Origin: Falsiroseomonas ponticola
GTDB lineage: Bacteria > Pseudomonadota > Alphaproteobacteria > Acetobacterales > Acetobacteraceae
Assembly: GCF_016805305.1 (NCBI RefSeq)
Contig: NZ_JAERQN010000007.1
Span: 124,001 to 188,000, forward strand
DNA: 64,000 bases
Reading direction: 5' to 3'
Below the pieces are notes generated by a model. The model saw only the letters and a list, made by a program, of their open reading frames with translations, was not told the DNA's origin and made no database searches. The position numbers were made by a program, and so were the translations under genes. Shown here piece after piece: positions 24,460-33,445 of this stretch; within the stretch, counting starts at the first letter, position 1, and each line of letters opens with the position of its first letter.

Positions 24460-25506
24460 TCAGCTCGTCATCCGGTCCAGCACCGGGATGCGGCGCAGCA
24501 CCAGGCGCTTGCCGAGCATGGGCAGCAGCACGCCGGCGGCCGTCAGCACGGGGATGTGGATCCAGAAGCCGGACGCCGTCCAGCCGATGCCGGCCAGGAT
24601 CAGCACGGCCTTCGCGACGCCGATGGCGATGGTGTTGAAGAGGTAGATGACCATGCTGGCCTGGCCGAGGGCGAGCGGCCACTGCCAGCGCGTCACCGGC
24701 CCGACCCGCATCAGCCCGTGCAGCGCGGGAATGGAGAGAAGGCCGCAGACCAGCAGCGCCAGGTCACCCTCCAGCGGGCCGAACACCGCCAGCAGCAGCG
24801 CGGCGACGAAGGCCAGCCACCAAAGCGCCAGGTAGCGGGTGAAGAGGGGCAGGAGCAGCGCCTCCCGCTCCGCCGCCCAGATCCCGATGGCGAAGAAGAC
24901 GGCGTGGCGCGCCAGGCGGTCGGCATAGAGGATGGAGGGCGGGTCCAGCGCCAGCAGCAGCAGGCCGACCAGCACCAGCCCCGGCGCGCCGACGCGTCGC
25001 CAGATGGGCGGCGCGGCGATGGAGCAGACGAAGAGCACCCAGAGATACCAGACGGAGGTCGCGGGGCTGCGCGCCGTGGTGAAGAGCAGGTCGCGCAGGC
25101 CGCCCAGCAGCCCGTCCGGCCGGTTGTCCACATGGACGAAGTGCTCGGTGGCGAGCTTGCCGAACAGGATCAGCAGGCCGAAGAGGAAGAAGGGCGGCAG
25201 CAGCCGCGCGGCGCGCTTGGCGGCCAGCGCCGGCATGCCCGCCAGCGGCGTGCGCTGCGTGCCCATCAGGCCGAAGACGGTGCCCGAGAGGTAGAGGAAG
25301 AAGGGCATGTGGAAGGCGTAGATCGCCGTCCGCAGCAGGTCCCACCATTCCGCGCCCGGCGGTGGCGCGCCGGCGACGATATGGCCGAAGACGACGATGA
25401 GGATCGCCACCCCCTTGGCGCGATCGAGGTCGAGCCGCCTGTCGCGCGGCGGGCGCGCGGGGCTGGTGGCGACGAAGGCGGGCATCGCCGCGGCCGTCGT
25501 GCTCAT
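24460..25506 (-). CDS. membrane acyltransferase (acyltransferase 3 family)
   Basis: 348 residues with about ten membrane segments. The N-terminal RDRRLDLDRAKGVAILIVVFGH is the family hallmark, with the conserved Asp/Arg and a membrane histidine, and AFHMPFFLYLSG follows. Such proteins transfer acyl groups (often acetyl) onto surface polysaccharide sugars. Its start overlaps the stop of the upstream Wzy/WaaL-like gene by 4 bases, so the two are coupled and likely modify and polymerise the same glycan. Confidence 0.9.
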   Translation of the reverse strand: MSTTAAAMPAFVATSPARPPRDRRLDLDRAKGVAILIVVFGHIVAGAPPPGAEWWDLLRTAIYAFHMPFFLYLSGTVFGLMGTQRTPLAGMPALAAKRAARLLPPFFLFGLLILFGKLATEHFVHVDNRPDGLLGGLRDLLFTTARSPATSVWYLWVLFVCSIAAPPIWRRVGAPGLVLVGLLLLALDPPSILYADRLARHAVFFAIGIWAAEREALLLPLFTRYLALWWLAFVAALLLAVFGPLEGDLALLVCGLLSIPALHGLMRVGPVTRWQWPLALGQASMVIYLFNTIAIGVAKAVLILAGIGWTASGFWIHIPVLTAAGVLLPMLGKRLVLRRIPVLDRMTS

Positions 25507-26867
25507 GCCGCGCGCAGCCGGCGGGCAAGGTCTTCGCGCATCAGCCCGGCGGGCACGCTTTCCCGCTGTTCCAGCCTGGCGCGGGCAAGCGCGGCGGCGA
25601 ACCAGGTGAATTGCGCGACCGCGGTGCTGGCGATCAGCGTGTTGTCGAAGCCGCTATGCAGCAGGGCACCCACGATGGCGGCGCGCAGCACCAGCCGATC
25701 CGCCGCCGCCACGCGCCGCGTGCCGAGCCAGACCCAGGCGACGAGGGAGAGGAAGATCATCGCGCAGCCGATGATGCCGGCATCGACGGAAAGGCGGAGG
25801 TATTCGTTGTGCGCGGCGTTGGAGCGGATGAGGCGGATGCGAGGGTCCTCGGGATCCACGATCAGCTTGCCGGCGCCGAGGCCGTAGCCGAAGAGGGGGC
25901 GCTGGTCGATCGCGTCGATGAAGTAGGGCCAGATGACGTCGCGGCCGGAGAGGTTGACGTCGTCGCCGCCCAGGAAGCGGTCGGCCGCGAAGATGGCGAC
26001 GGGGCCGAGCAGGATGGCGCCCGGCAGCATGCCGCCCATCACCAGGTCCACCTTGCGCTTCAGCGGCAGCACGCGGCGATCCGCCAGCAGGAAGACGATG
26101 CCGAGGAAGAGCATGACGGCGATCAGCGGCGCGCGCGCCTGGGTCGCAAGCAGCACCGCCAGCGCCGCACCCGTCAGCAGCAGCCAGCGCATGCGCGCCG
26201 TGCGCAGGTATTCCAGCGTGGCGGCGAAGACCGCCGTGACGGCGAAGCCCGCGAGGAAGGGCGGCGAATGCATGCCCTGGAAGCGCCAATTGGCATCGAA
26301 GGGCGATTGCAGCCCGGTCGGCCAGGCGAGGAAGCCGGCAGCGGCGCTCAGCAGCGGGATGAAGACGATGCCCTTGCAGAAGCTGGACCAGACGCGGCGC
26401 GGCGCGGCGGCGAAGGCCAGCACGAAGGGCGCGGTCGATCCGATGAAGCTGCGCACCATCTCCGCATTCGAGGAGACGCGGCCCATCGGCAGCACGACGA
26501 TGCTGATCATCGCGACGACGGTGAAGGCGAGGAAGGGCCAGTTGATGGCGGAGGAGAAGCCGTAGCGCAGGCAGAGCATGGCGGCGATGGCGAAGGGCAC
26601 CAGCTTCACCACCGCGCTGCCGAGTGCCGCCGCGCCGCCCGTCGCCATCAGGTCGAGTTGCACATCGACGGCGAGCCCATAGACGAAGACGAGCAGGCCG
26701 ACGGCCAGCAGCGGTGCCTCGTAGAACAGCAGCGCCACCATCAGCGCGACGGCCGCCGGCATCACGGCGAGCGCGAGCTGCGGTTCGAGGATCGCGAGCG
26801 CCAGCAGCGCGGCGGCTGCGACGAGGGCGAGGAGAAGGGCGAGGAGCGAGGGTGGAACGGTGCGCAT
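25503..26867 (-). CDS. O-antigen ligase / exopolysaccharide polymerase (Wzy_C family)
   Basis: 454 residues, about a dozen membrane helices and a large periplasmic loop. The loop carries the Wzy_C signature around PLFGYGLGAGKLI and AHNEYLRLSVDAG. Proteins of this family either polymerise lipid-linked repeat units (Wzy) or ligate chains to lipid A core (WaaL). With an OPX/Wzc export pair in the locus, Wzy is the better guess, but sequence alone cannot separate the two. It is first of a two-gene operon with the acyltransferase. Confidence 0.85.
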   Translation of the reverse strand: MRTVPPSLLALLLALVAAAALLALAILEPQLALAVMPAAVALMVALLFYEAPLLAVGLLVFVYGLAVDVQLDLMATGGAAALGSAVVKLVPFAIAAMLCLRYGFSSAINWPFLAFTVVAMISIVVLPMGRVSSNAEMVRSFIGSTAPFVLAFAAAPRRVWSSFCKGIVFIPLLSAAAGFLAWPTGLQSPFDANWRFQGMHSPPFLAGFAVTAVFAATLEYLRTARMRWLLLTGAALAVLLATQARAPLIAVMLFLGIVFLLADRRVLPLKRKVDLVMGGMLPGAILLGPVAIFAADRFLGGDDVNLSGRDVIWPYFIDAIDQRPLFGYGLGAGKLIVDPEDPRIRLIRSNAAHNEYLRLSVDAGIIGCAMIFLSLVAWVWLGTRRVAAADRLVLRAAIVGALLHSGFDNTLIASTAVAQFTWFAAALARARLEQRESVPAGLMREDLARRLRAA

Positions 26868-26943
26868 GCCATCGCGTTATCGCACGCGAAGGGAAGCCGT
26901 TCCCAATCAGCTTTCGGTGTCGATCTTCCAGCCGGGATAACGC

Positions 26944-28002
26944 ATGGGTGCGAATGACAAGCCGGCGGTGCAGCGCCGCCCGGCGCTGACGCGGTTGCGC
27001 GTGCTGCTGATCGGCTGGGTGCTGGTCTATCACCTGGAGCTGCCGCTGCGCGCGCTGCGCGGCCTGGGCTTCCTGGAGGGCGTGGCGCTGAAGGGCTACC
27101 TCGGCGTCGATGGATTCTTCCTGCTGTCGGGCTTCGCGCTGGTGCTGGGCTATGCGCACCGGCCGCCCGAGGGTTTCGCGGGCTGGCGGATGTTCATGCG
27201 CGGCCGCCTGGCACGCGTGCTGCCGCTGCACTGGGCGCTGCTGCTGGCGATGGTGGCTATGGTGCTGGCGGCGATGGCCGCGGGCCTCGCGGTGAATGCG
27301 CCGGAGCGCTTCGGCCTGCGGGACTTCGTGCTGCAGGCGCTGCTGCTGCATGGGTGGGAGACGACGTCGCAATTCGCGTGGAACTACCCGTCCTGGGCGC
27401 TGTCCGTGATCCTGGCGGGCTATATCGCCTTCCCGCCGCTGCTGGCGGGCGTGGTGGCGGCGCCGGTCGCGCTGCTGTGGCTGCTGGCCGGCATCGCGGC
27501 CATGGGTCTCCTCGCGCTCGGCGCCATGGATCCGGGGCTGCAGCTAAACCACACGCTGCATCTGGGCCTGGCGCGCTTCTTCCTGGAATTCATCGCGGGC
27601 ATGGTGCTGGCGCGGCTGGTGCAGGCGGGCGCGGTGGCGCGATGGGCGGCGACGCTCGGCGTGGGGCTGGTGCCGGCGGGGCTGTGGCTCGGCATCGATG
27701 CGGTGGTGGTGGCGGGCCTCGCGAGCCTGGTCGTGCGCGCGGCCTTGCAGGAAGGGCAGGATGAGCGCGGCGTGATCCACCGGCTGGGGGAGGCGTCCTT
27801 CGGCGTCTATCTCGCCTGGGTCTTCGTCGAATCCGTGCTGGTGCTGGTGCTGCGCCTGGTGCAGCCGGGGCTGGCGGGGCGGCTGCTGCTGATGGCGGCG
27901 GGGCTCGGCGGCACCTTCCTCGCGGGCTGGATCGCCTGGCGGATCATCGAGGTGCCGGCCGCGCGCTGGCTGGCGGGGCGCGGTTCAGCGCGCCGCGCGT
28001 AG
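26944..28002 (+). CDS. membrane acyltransferase (acyltransferase 3 family), second copy
   Basis: 352 residues with about ten membrane segments. Family features: RLRVLLIGWVLVYHLELPL near the N-terminus, KGYLGVDGFFLLSGFALVLGY and RGRLARVLPLHWALLL. It is more OafA-like than the neighbour at 24460. It probably adds acetyl or another acyl group to the exopolysaccharide at the inner membrane. It stands alone on the plus strand between minus-strand operons and overlaps the GH5 gene tail-to-tail by 18 bases. Confidence 0.9.
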   Translation: MGANDKPAVQRRPALTRLRVLLIGWVLVYHLELPLRALRGLGFLEGVALKGYLGVDGFFLLSGFALVLGYAHRPPEGFAGWRMFMRGRLARVLPLHWALLLAMVAMVLAAMAAGLAVNAPERFGLRDFVLQALLLHGWETTSQFAWNYPSWALSVILAGYIAFPPLLAGVVAAPVALLWLLAGIAAMGLLALGAMDPGLQLNHTLHLGLARFFLEFIAGMVLARLVQAGAVARWAATLGVGLVPAGLWLGIDAVVVAGLASLVVRAALQEGQDERGVIHRLGEASFGVYLAWVFVESVLVLVLRLVQPGLAGRLLLMAAGLGGTFLAGWIAWRIIEVPAARWLAGRGSARRA

Positions 28003-28902
28003 CGCCTCCGCCAGAAGGCGGCGGGGGCGCGGTGCCTCCCCCTGCTGCAGGCGCCAATGGCCGCCATGCGTCACGGCCCAGAGCGTGGCGGGCAGGCCGA
28101 GCCGCCGCAGCACGGGCAGCGCAACGGCAAGGTCCCGCGCCCAGGCGGCCTCATCCTCCGCATGCGGCAGCGCGCCGCCGAGTTCGGCGACGATGACGGG
28201 GATGCGGTGGCGGTCCCGCCAGGCGGCGACGGCGCCGAAGCGTTCCGCCACCCAGGGCGCGGCGCCGCCTTCATAATCATGCACCTCCGCGATGGTCAGC
28301 GGATCGGGCGGCGGGGGCTGGCGCAGCAGCGATCGCCAGGAACACCATTCATGCCCGCCCCAGACCAGCGCGTGGCGGGGCGCGGCGGCGCGGGCGGCGG
28401 CCAGCAGGCGGTCGCGCAGCGGCGTCCAGGCGGCGGCATCGTCGAAGGCCGGCTCGTTCAGCGGGCCGAGCGCGACGCGCGCGGGATCGGTCGCCGTGCC
28501 GAAGAGCCGCGCGCGGGCCTGCATGATCCGCCACGCCGCCTCATCCCAGGGGTTCCAGGGCTCGTAGAGATCCGTGAGGCCGAGCAGGACGGGCAGGCCG
28601 GCGGCATCCGCATCCTCGATGGCCTGGAGAAAGAGGCGGGGCACGTCCTCCCCCGCGCCGGCGTCGCGCGGGATGAAGAGGCGGGCATGGTCGAAGCCGG
28701 CGCCGCGCAGATCATGCCACCAGGCCCGGCCGAGGCGCCGGGGGCGCTGGCCGGAGGCGACGGGGAACCAGCGCTCCAGGTTGGCGCCAAGCCGCAGCGT
28801 GGCGATGCTGTCGCGCAGCGTCGCGGCCGCCGCCGGGGCAGGCACCGCCAGGGCGGCGCCGGCGGCGAGGAGCGTGCGGCGGGTGGGGGCGGGCGGGCTC
28901 AT
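27985..28902 (-). CDS. exported glycoside hydrolase, GH5-like endoglycanase
   Basis: 305 residues from ATG 28902. The leader has a Tat-like twin-arginine run (TRRTLLAAGAALAVPAPAAA). Catalytic features of clan A/GH5: acid-base Glu150 in GPLNEPAF, the HDY motif at 208-210 and nucleophile Glu240 in IPVIVAELGG. It should hydrolyse a beta-glucan-like polymer in the periplasm or outside the cell, either trimming the exported chain or clearing stalled polymer. Its start overlaps the GT2 gene by 4 bases. It is last of an apparent operon that begins with the type I secretion genes. Confidence 0.85.
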   Translation of the reverse strand: MSPPAPTRRTLLAAGAALAVPAPAAAATLRDSIATLRLGANLERWFPVASGQRPRRLGRAWWHDLRGAGFDHARLFIPRDAGAGEDVPRLFLQAIEDADAAGLPVLLGLTDLYEPWNPWDEAAWRIMQARARLFGTATDPARVALGPLNEPAFDDAAAWTPLRDRLLAAARAAAPRHALVWGGHEWCSWRSLLRQPPPPDPLTIAEVHDYEGGAAPWVAERFGAVAAWRDRHRIPVIVAELGGALPHAEDEAAWARDLAVALPVLRRLGLPATLWAVTHGGHWRLQQGEAPRPRRLLAEALRAAR

Positions 28903-29906
28903 CCCGCGGCCTCCCCGGCCAGGGCGCCGCGGAGGTAGCCGAGGTTGTAGGCGGCGCCGCAGCGGGCGCGGACCAGGGCGGCGGAATTGCGCGGCCAGGC
29001 CAGCAGCGGCGCCTGCACCAGCAGCTTCGCCGCGGCGCCCGGGGCGCGGCGCGGCCAGCCCCGCCGCCGGTCCCGCAGCGCATCGGTCGCGCCCTGCCAG
29101 TGCAGGCGGGAGACGAGCCAGGAGGGGCGCAGGCGGCTGGCCTGGATGCTGTGGCGGACGGTGACGGCGCCATCGTAGAAGACGCGGCCGCCCCGGGCCT
29201 GGAGGCGCGACAGCACCTCCTCCTCCTCCCCCGACAGCAGGCGGTCGCCGACGCGGCCCAGCTCCTCCGGGAAGCCGCCCACGGCCAGCAGGTCCCGCCG
29301 CCGGAAGGCCATGTTGGCGCCATAGACGGCCGCGCCCTGCGGCAGCGCGGCATCGCCGGTGGCTTCCCCCCGGCCATCCCATTCGACGATGGTCAGCACG
29401 CCGCGCAGGTTGTCGGGCCACCAGGGGGGCAGGGGCGCTTCCCATGCCGGCAGGATGCGCCCGCCCAGCGCCACCGCGCCTTCCGGCAGCGCGGCGATGG
29501 CGGCCAGCAGGCGCTGCGCCCAGTCGGGCTCCGGCACCGCATCATCGTCCAGCCAGGCGGTCCAGGGGGCGGTCGCGGCCTTGAGGCCAAGGTTGCGGGC
29601 CAGGGAGAGGCCGGGCGTGCCGGTGCGCACCAGCCGGGCGCCGGCGCTGGCGGCCAGGCGCGCGATGCCGGCCTGCGCGGCGTGGGGGGAGGCGCTGTCC
29701 ACCACGATGAGCTCGATGGCCGGCTGGGCCGGCCGGCGGGGGGGCGCCGCATCGATCAGCAGCGCATGCGCATCCCGCAGAAGCACCACGCCCTGCTGCC
29801 GGGCGAGGCCATCCAGGCAGGCCTCGAGATAGGCCGGCCTGGCATGGGTGCAGATGATGACGCTCAGGGCTGGGGGTTCGAAACCCGCGATGTATCCGTC
29901 AGCCAC
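28899..29906 (-). CDS. family 2 glycosyltransferase
   Basis: 335 residues, GT-A fold. The start LSVIICTHARPAYLEACLDGL is the nucleotide-sugar binding strand, and the metal-binding DDD motif appears in WLDDDAVPEPDWAQRLL. An acceptor-side acidic loop (GDRLLSGEEEEVLSRL) follows. It should add one sugar to a lipid-linked repeat unit at the cytoplasmic face. It lies 10 bases downstream of a small unknown gene and overlaps the GH5 start, so it belongs to the type I secretion operon. Donor and acceptor cannot be read. Confidence 0.92.
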   Translation of the reverse strand: MADGYIAGFEPPALSVIICTHARPAYLEACLDGLARQQGVVLLRDAHALLIDAAPPRRPAQPAIELIVVDSASPHAAQAGIARLAASAGARLVRTGTPGLSLARNLGLKAATAPWTAWLDDDAVPEPDWAQRLLAAIAALPEGAVALGGRILPAWEAPLPPWWPDNLRGVLTIVEWDGRGEATGDAALPQGAAVYGANMAFRRRDLLAVGGFPEELGRVGDRLLSGEEEEVLSRLQARGGRVFYDGAVTVRHSIQASRLRPSWLVSRLHWQGATDALRDRRRGWPRRAPGAAAKLLVQAPLLAWPRNSAALVRARCGAAYNLGYLRGALAGEAAG

Positions 29907-29916
29907 CCTGGCTCCT

Positions 29917-30228
29917 TCATCCGTTGAAGCGGAAGGCTCCTGCCACCTGGTCGCCGCTGCTGGCCGGGGGTTCGGCCGGCTTCTGCTGCGCCGCCATGGC
30001 TTCCTTCGCGCGGGCCTCGATCTGCTTGGTCACTTCGACCAGGACGCGCGCGAGGTTCGGGAGTTGCAGGACCGGCACGACGAGGAGCGCGGAAGGTACG
30101 GGCTTGGCCTCGCCGCCGCCGGCCGCGGCGGAGGCGCCGGTCTGCGCGCCGAGGGTGATGCGGGCGACGCCGCTGGCGACATGGACATCGATGACGCCGT
30201 CGCCGAAGACGGTGGGAAGGGCGGTCAT
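29917..30228 (-). CDS. small hypothetical protein downstream of the type I secretion adaptor
   Basis: 103 residues, no signal peptide. A strand-rich N-terminus (GDGVIDVHVASGVARITLG) is followed by a Gly/Ala linker, a hydrophobic stretch (SALLVVPVLQLPNLARVLVEV) and a charged helix, ending in QVAGAFRFNG. No glycine-rich RTX repeats are seen. It sits 34 bases after the HlyD-like adaptor and 10 bases before the glycosyltransferase, so it is probably co-transcribed with both. The family is not recognised; it could be the secreted substrate or a regulatory partner, but that is speculation from position. Confidence 0.65.
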   Translation of the reverse strand: MTALPTVFGDGVIDVHVASGVARITLGAQTGASAAAGGGEAKPVPSALLVVPVLQLPNLARVLVEVTKQIEARAKEAMAAQQKPAEPPASSGDQVAGAFRFNG

Positions 30229-30262
30229 GGGACGTTTCCTGTGGCTGAGGGTGGGCGCGCGA

Positions 30263-31684
30263 TCACTGTTCGCGGAAGGCGCGGTGGAAGCTGTCGAAGA
30301 CGGGCTGGAGGAGGTAGCGCGCGAAGGACCGGCTGCCGGTCTGGATCTGCGCTTCCACCATCATGCCGGCGCGGAGCACGACGCCGTCCAGCGCCGCCAG
30401 CTGGGATTCGTCGATCTGCACCTGCACGCGGTAGTAGGCGGTGCCGCGGCGTTCATCCTGCGTGACGTCGGACGCCACGAAGGTGACGTGCCCGTGCAGG
30501 TAGGGCACCAGGCGCTGCTTGAAGGCGGGCAGGCGGATCTCGGCCTGCAGGCCGGTATGCACCACGTCGATGTCGTTCGGCTGGACGTTCACCTCCGCGA
30601 TGATGCGGTCGGCTTCCGGCACCAGGTCCAGCACCGGGTCGCCGGGCCGGATCACGGCGCCGATGGTGAAGACGCGCAGGTTGAGCACGGTGCCGGCCTC
30701 CGGCGCCGTGATCTCGAGCCGCGTCGAGACATCCTCCGCCGCGCGCAGCCTTTCCTCGGCCTCCGCCAGGCGGAGGCGGACGTCGCGCTGCTCGGCGGAG
30801 GTTTCCTGCGTGCGCTGGTCGATGATGCGCTGCATGTCGCGCTCGGCCTCCGCGATCTGGGCGCGGGAGCGGACCATCTGGTTGGCGATGTCCGTGATGT
30901 TGCCGTCCACGGAGGCGACCTGGCGCTGCAGCGCCAGCAGCTGCGGCAGGCGGGCCAGGCCCTGGCGGAGCAGCTGGGCGGTCGCCGTCTCCTCCGCCCG
31001 CAGCAGCACCAGCATGCGGCGCTGCGCGTCCATCTGGCCCTCGGCGGAGGCGATGGTGGCGCGGTGCTGGTCGATGCGCGCGCGCAGCACCTGGATCTGG
31101 CTTTCGAGGGAGAGGGTCCGGGCCTGGAACAGGGTGCGCTGGCCGGTGATGAATTCCTGGGCGCGGAGCGCATCCGCGCCGGTGAGTTCGGCGGGGAAGG
31201 CGATGTCGCGCGCGCCGGCGAGTTCCGCGGCCAGGCGGGCATCCTGCGCCAGCAGGGCCCATCGCTGGCTGCGCAGCGTCTCCGTCTGCTGGGCCGCCTG
31301 GGGCTGGTCGAGGCGCATCAGTACCTGGCCCTGGCGGACCATGTCGCCGTCCCGCACCAGGATCTCCCGCACGATGCCGCCTTCGAAATGCTGCACGGTG
31401 CGGCGCGTGCCTTCCACCTTCAGCAGGCCCGGCGCGATCGCCGCTTCGGCCAGCGGGGTCAGCGCGGCCCAGAGGCCGAAGCCCAGCACGAAGACCAGGG
31501 TGATGGCGTAGCCCAGCAGGACCGGCACGCGGGTGCGCGGGCGCGGCGCATCGATCGGCAGTTCCGGCTCCGGCGGGTTCCAGAGCACGGGGGGGGCATC
31601 GGCGGGGCGGCGCAGCAGGGGCATCTGGCCGCCGGGCGCATCGCCGAGGGGCAGGACCTCCGCCGGGGGATTGGCCTGGCTCAT
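30263..31684 (-). CDS. type I secretion periplasmic adaptor (HlyD/PrtE family)
   Basis: 473 residues. A short cytoplasmic proline-rich tail precedes one membrane helix (about 55-75, VLLGYAITLVFVLGFGLWAAL). Then comes the biotinyl-lipoyl half-motif (GIVREILVRDGDMVRQGQVL), a long alpha-helical coiled coil (about 130-340) and the returning lipoyl half (ITAPEAGTVLNLRVFTIGAVIRPGD). It links the inner-membrane ABC exporter to an outer-membrane channel. It overlaps the ATPase gene by 4 bases. No TolC-like gene is in the window. Confidence 0.95.
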   Translation of the reverse strand: MSQANPPAEVLPLGDAPGGQMPLLRRPADAPPVLWNPPEPELPIDAPRPRTRVPVLLGYAITLVFVLGFGLWAALTPLAEAAIAPGLLKVEGTRRTVQHFEGGIVREILVRDGDMVRQGQVLMRLDQPQAAQQTETLRSQRWALLAQDARLAAELAGARDIAFPAELTGADALRAQEFITGQRTLFQARTLSLESQIQVLRARIDQHRATIASAEGQMDAQRRMLVLLRAEETATAQLLRQGLARLPQLLALQRQVASVDGNITDIANQMVRSRAQIAEAERDMQRIIDQRTQETSAEQRDVRLRLAEAEERLRAAEDVSTRLEITAPEAGTVLNLRVFTIGAVIRPGDPVLDLVPEADRIIAEVNVQPNDIDVVHTGLQAEIRLPAFKQRLVPYLHGHVTFVASDVTQDERRGTAYYRVQVQIDESQLAALDGVVLRAGMMVEAQIQTGSRSFARYLLQPVFDSFHRAFREQ

Positions 31685-33441
31685 CGCGTGCCCTCCGCCC
31701 GCCCGGCCGCGGGCGGGGCCACTTCCTGGGGCCTGGCCTGCTGCACCAGGCGCTTCAGCACCTCCGCCCGCGGGCCGAAGGCCTCCGCCGCGCCGTCGCG
31801 CAGCAGCAGGACCTTGTCCACGCCCTGCACCAGGGTCGGGCGGTGGGAGACGAGGATGACGGTGCAGTTGCGGGCCTTCAGCGCCTCCAACCCCCGGATC
31901 AGGGCCTGTTCGGCATCGCCGTCGAGGTTGCTGTTGGGCTCGTCCAGCACCACGAAGCGCGGATGGCCGAACATGGCGCGCGCCAGGCCGATCAGCTGCC
32001 GCTGGCCGCCCGAGAGGTGCTGGCCGCCATCGCCGATTTCCGTGTCGTAGCCCTGGGGCAGGCGCAGGATCATCTCATGGCAGCCGGCGAGCCTGGCGGC
32101 TTCGAACACCATCTCGGGATCGGCATCGCGCATGCGGCCGATGTTCTTCATCACCGTGCCGTCGAACAGCTCCACATCCTGGGGGAGGTAGCCGACATAG
32201 CGGCCGAAATCCTCCCGCTGCCAGGTGAAGACATCGGCGCCGTCCAGCCGGACGGTGCCGGCGGAGGGCTGGAGCGTGCCGATCAGCAGGCGGATCAGCG
32301 TGGTCTTGCCGGCGGCGGAGGGGCCGATGATGGCCAGGCTCTCCCCGGCCGTCAGGGCGAAGGAGATGCCCTTGATGATCGCGACGGGCTGGCCGGGGAA
32401 GCCGAAGGTGACGCGTTCGGCGGTGACGCGGCCCGTGGGTTCGGGCAGCGGCATGCCGGGCGGGCGGATGCGCGGCAGGGCGAGGAAGCCGAGCAGGCGG
32501 CGATAGGATTGGCGGGCCTGCACCAGCTGCTTCCAGCCGCCGATCATCTGTTCGACCGGCGCCAGCGCGCGGCCCATGATGATGGAGGCGGCGATGGAGG
32601 CGCCGGAGGTGAGCTGCTGTTCCAGCGTCAGCCAGGCGCCGACGCCAAGCACCGCGACCTGGATGGTCAGCCGGAAGAAGCGGGTGATGGAGAGCAGCAT
32701 GGCGGCGCGGTCGGCCGCCTTCTCCTGCGGCGGGATGGAGGCCGCGAGGCCTTCGCGCCAGCGCTGCAGCACGGCCGGCGCCATGCCCATGCTGTCGATC
32801 ACCTCCGCGTTGCGGACCATGCTCTCGGCCCGGCGCTGGCTGGCCATGCCGGCGGTGCTGGCCTGGCGCAGCAGCGCGCCCGTGGCCCATTCATTCGCCA
32901 GCGTCAGCCCGAACAGCAGCACGGCGCCGCCGAAGGCGATCCAGCCCAGCGTCGGGTGCAGCGCGAAGATGACCGCGAGGTAGATCGGCACCCAGGGCAC
33001 GTCGAAGACGGTGAGGGAGGCGGGGGAGCCGAGCCAGCCGCGGCAGACCGCCAGGTCGCGCAGCGCCTCCATCCGGTAGGGGCGGCCGCGGAGCTGGCTC
33101 TCGATGGCGCGGATGAAGGCCTCCGGCGCCGCCTTGCCTTCCACCCAGGTGGCGAGGCGCTGCATCACCTGGCCGCGCAGCCCGTCCAGCACCGCCATGA
33201 CCAGCAGGGCGAACATGGCGATGGCGGTGAGGTAGTAGAGCGTGTCGATGCTGCGCGTGGACAGGACGCGGTCGAAGACCTGCATCATGTAGAGCGAGAC
33301 GGTGAGCTGGAGCAGGTTCACCACGCCGCTGAACAGCCCGACCGCCACCAGCTGCGACCGCCCGGCCGCGATGGCGCGGGACAGCACCGTATCGGGCTGG
33401 CGGTCCGGCTGGCCGGGGATCAGGGGCATGGGCCGCAGCAC
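31681..33441 (-). CDS. type I secretion ABC permease/ATPase (PrtD-like)
   Basis: 586 residues, half-exporter of the PrtD size class (no C39 peptidase domain). Six membrane segments span about 30-300. The ATPase domain has Walker A GPSAAGKT (373-380), signature LSGGQ (476-480) and Walker B VVLDEP (497-502). Note DEPNSNLD, which is the usual PrtD D-loop form. It would form a homodimer that exports an unfolded protein through HlyD and an outer-membrane channel. It is encoded 4 bases after a small membrane-protein gene and overlaps the adaptor gene. Substrate unknown. Confidence 0.95.
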   Translation of the reverse strand: MLRPMPLIPGQPDRQPDTVLSRAIAAGRSQLVAVGLFSGVVNLLQLTVSLYMMQVFDRVLSTRSIDTLYYLTAIAMFALLVMAVLDGLRGQVMQRLATWVEGKAAPEAFIRAIESQLRGRPYRMEALRDLAVCRGWLGSPASLTVFDVPWVPIYLAVIFALHPTLGWIAFGGAVLLFGLTLANEWATGALLRQASTAGMASQRRAESMVRNAEVIDSMGMAPAVLQRWREGLAASIPPQEKAADRAAMLLSITRFFRLTIQVAVLGVGAWLTLEQQLTSGASIAASIIMGRALAPVEQMIGGWKQLVQARQSYRRLLGFLALPRIRPPGMPLPEPTGRVTAERVTFGFPGQPVAIIKGISFALTAGESLAIIGPSAAGKTTLIRLLIGTLQPSAGTVRLDGADVFTWQREDFGRYVGYLPQDVELFDGTVMKNIGRMRDADPEMVFEAARLAGCHEMILRLPQGYDTEIGDGGQHLSGGQRQLIGLARAMFGHPRFVVLDEPNSNLDGDAEQALIRGLEALKARNCTVILVSHRPTLVQGVDKVLLLRDGAAEAFGPRAEVLKRLVQQARPQEVAPPAAGRAEGTR

Positions 33442-33445
33442 GGCG

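Noticed and set aside
29917..30228. RTX-type secreted toxin or protease for the type I system
   Set aside because: No GGxGxD nonapeptide repeats are present here or in any other ORF of the window.
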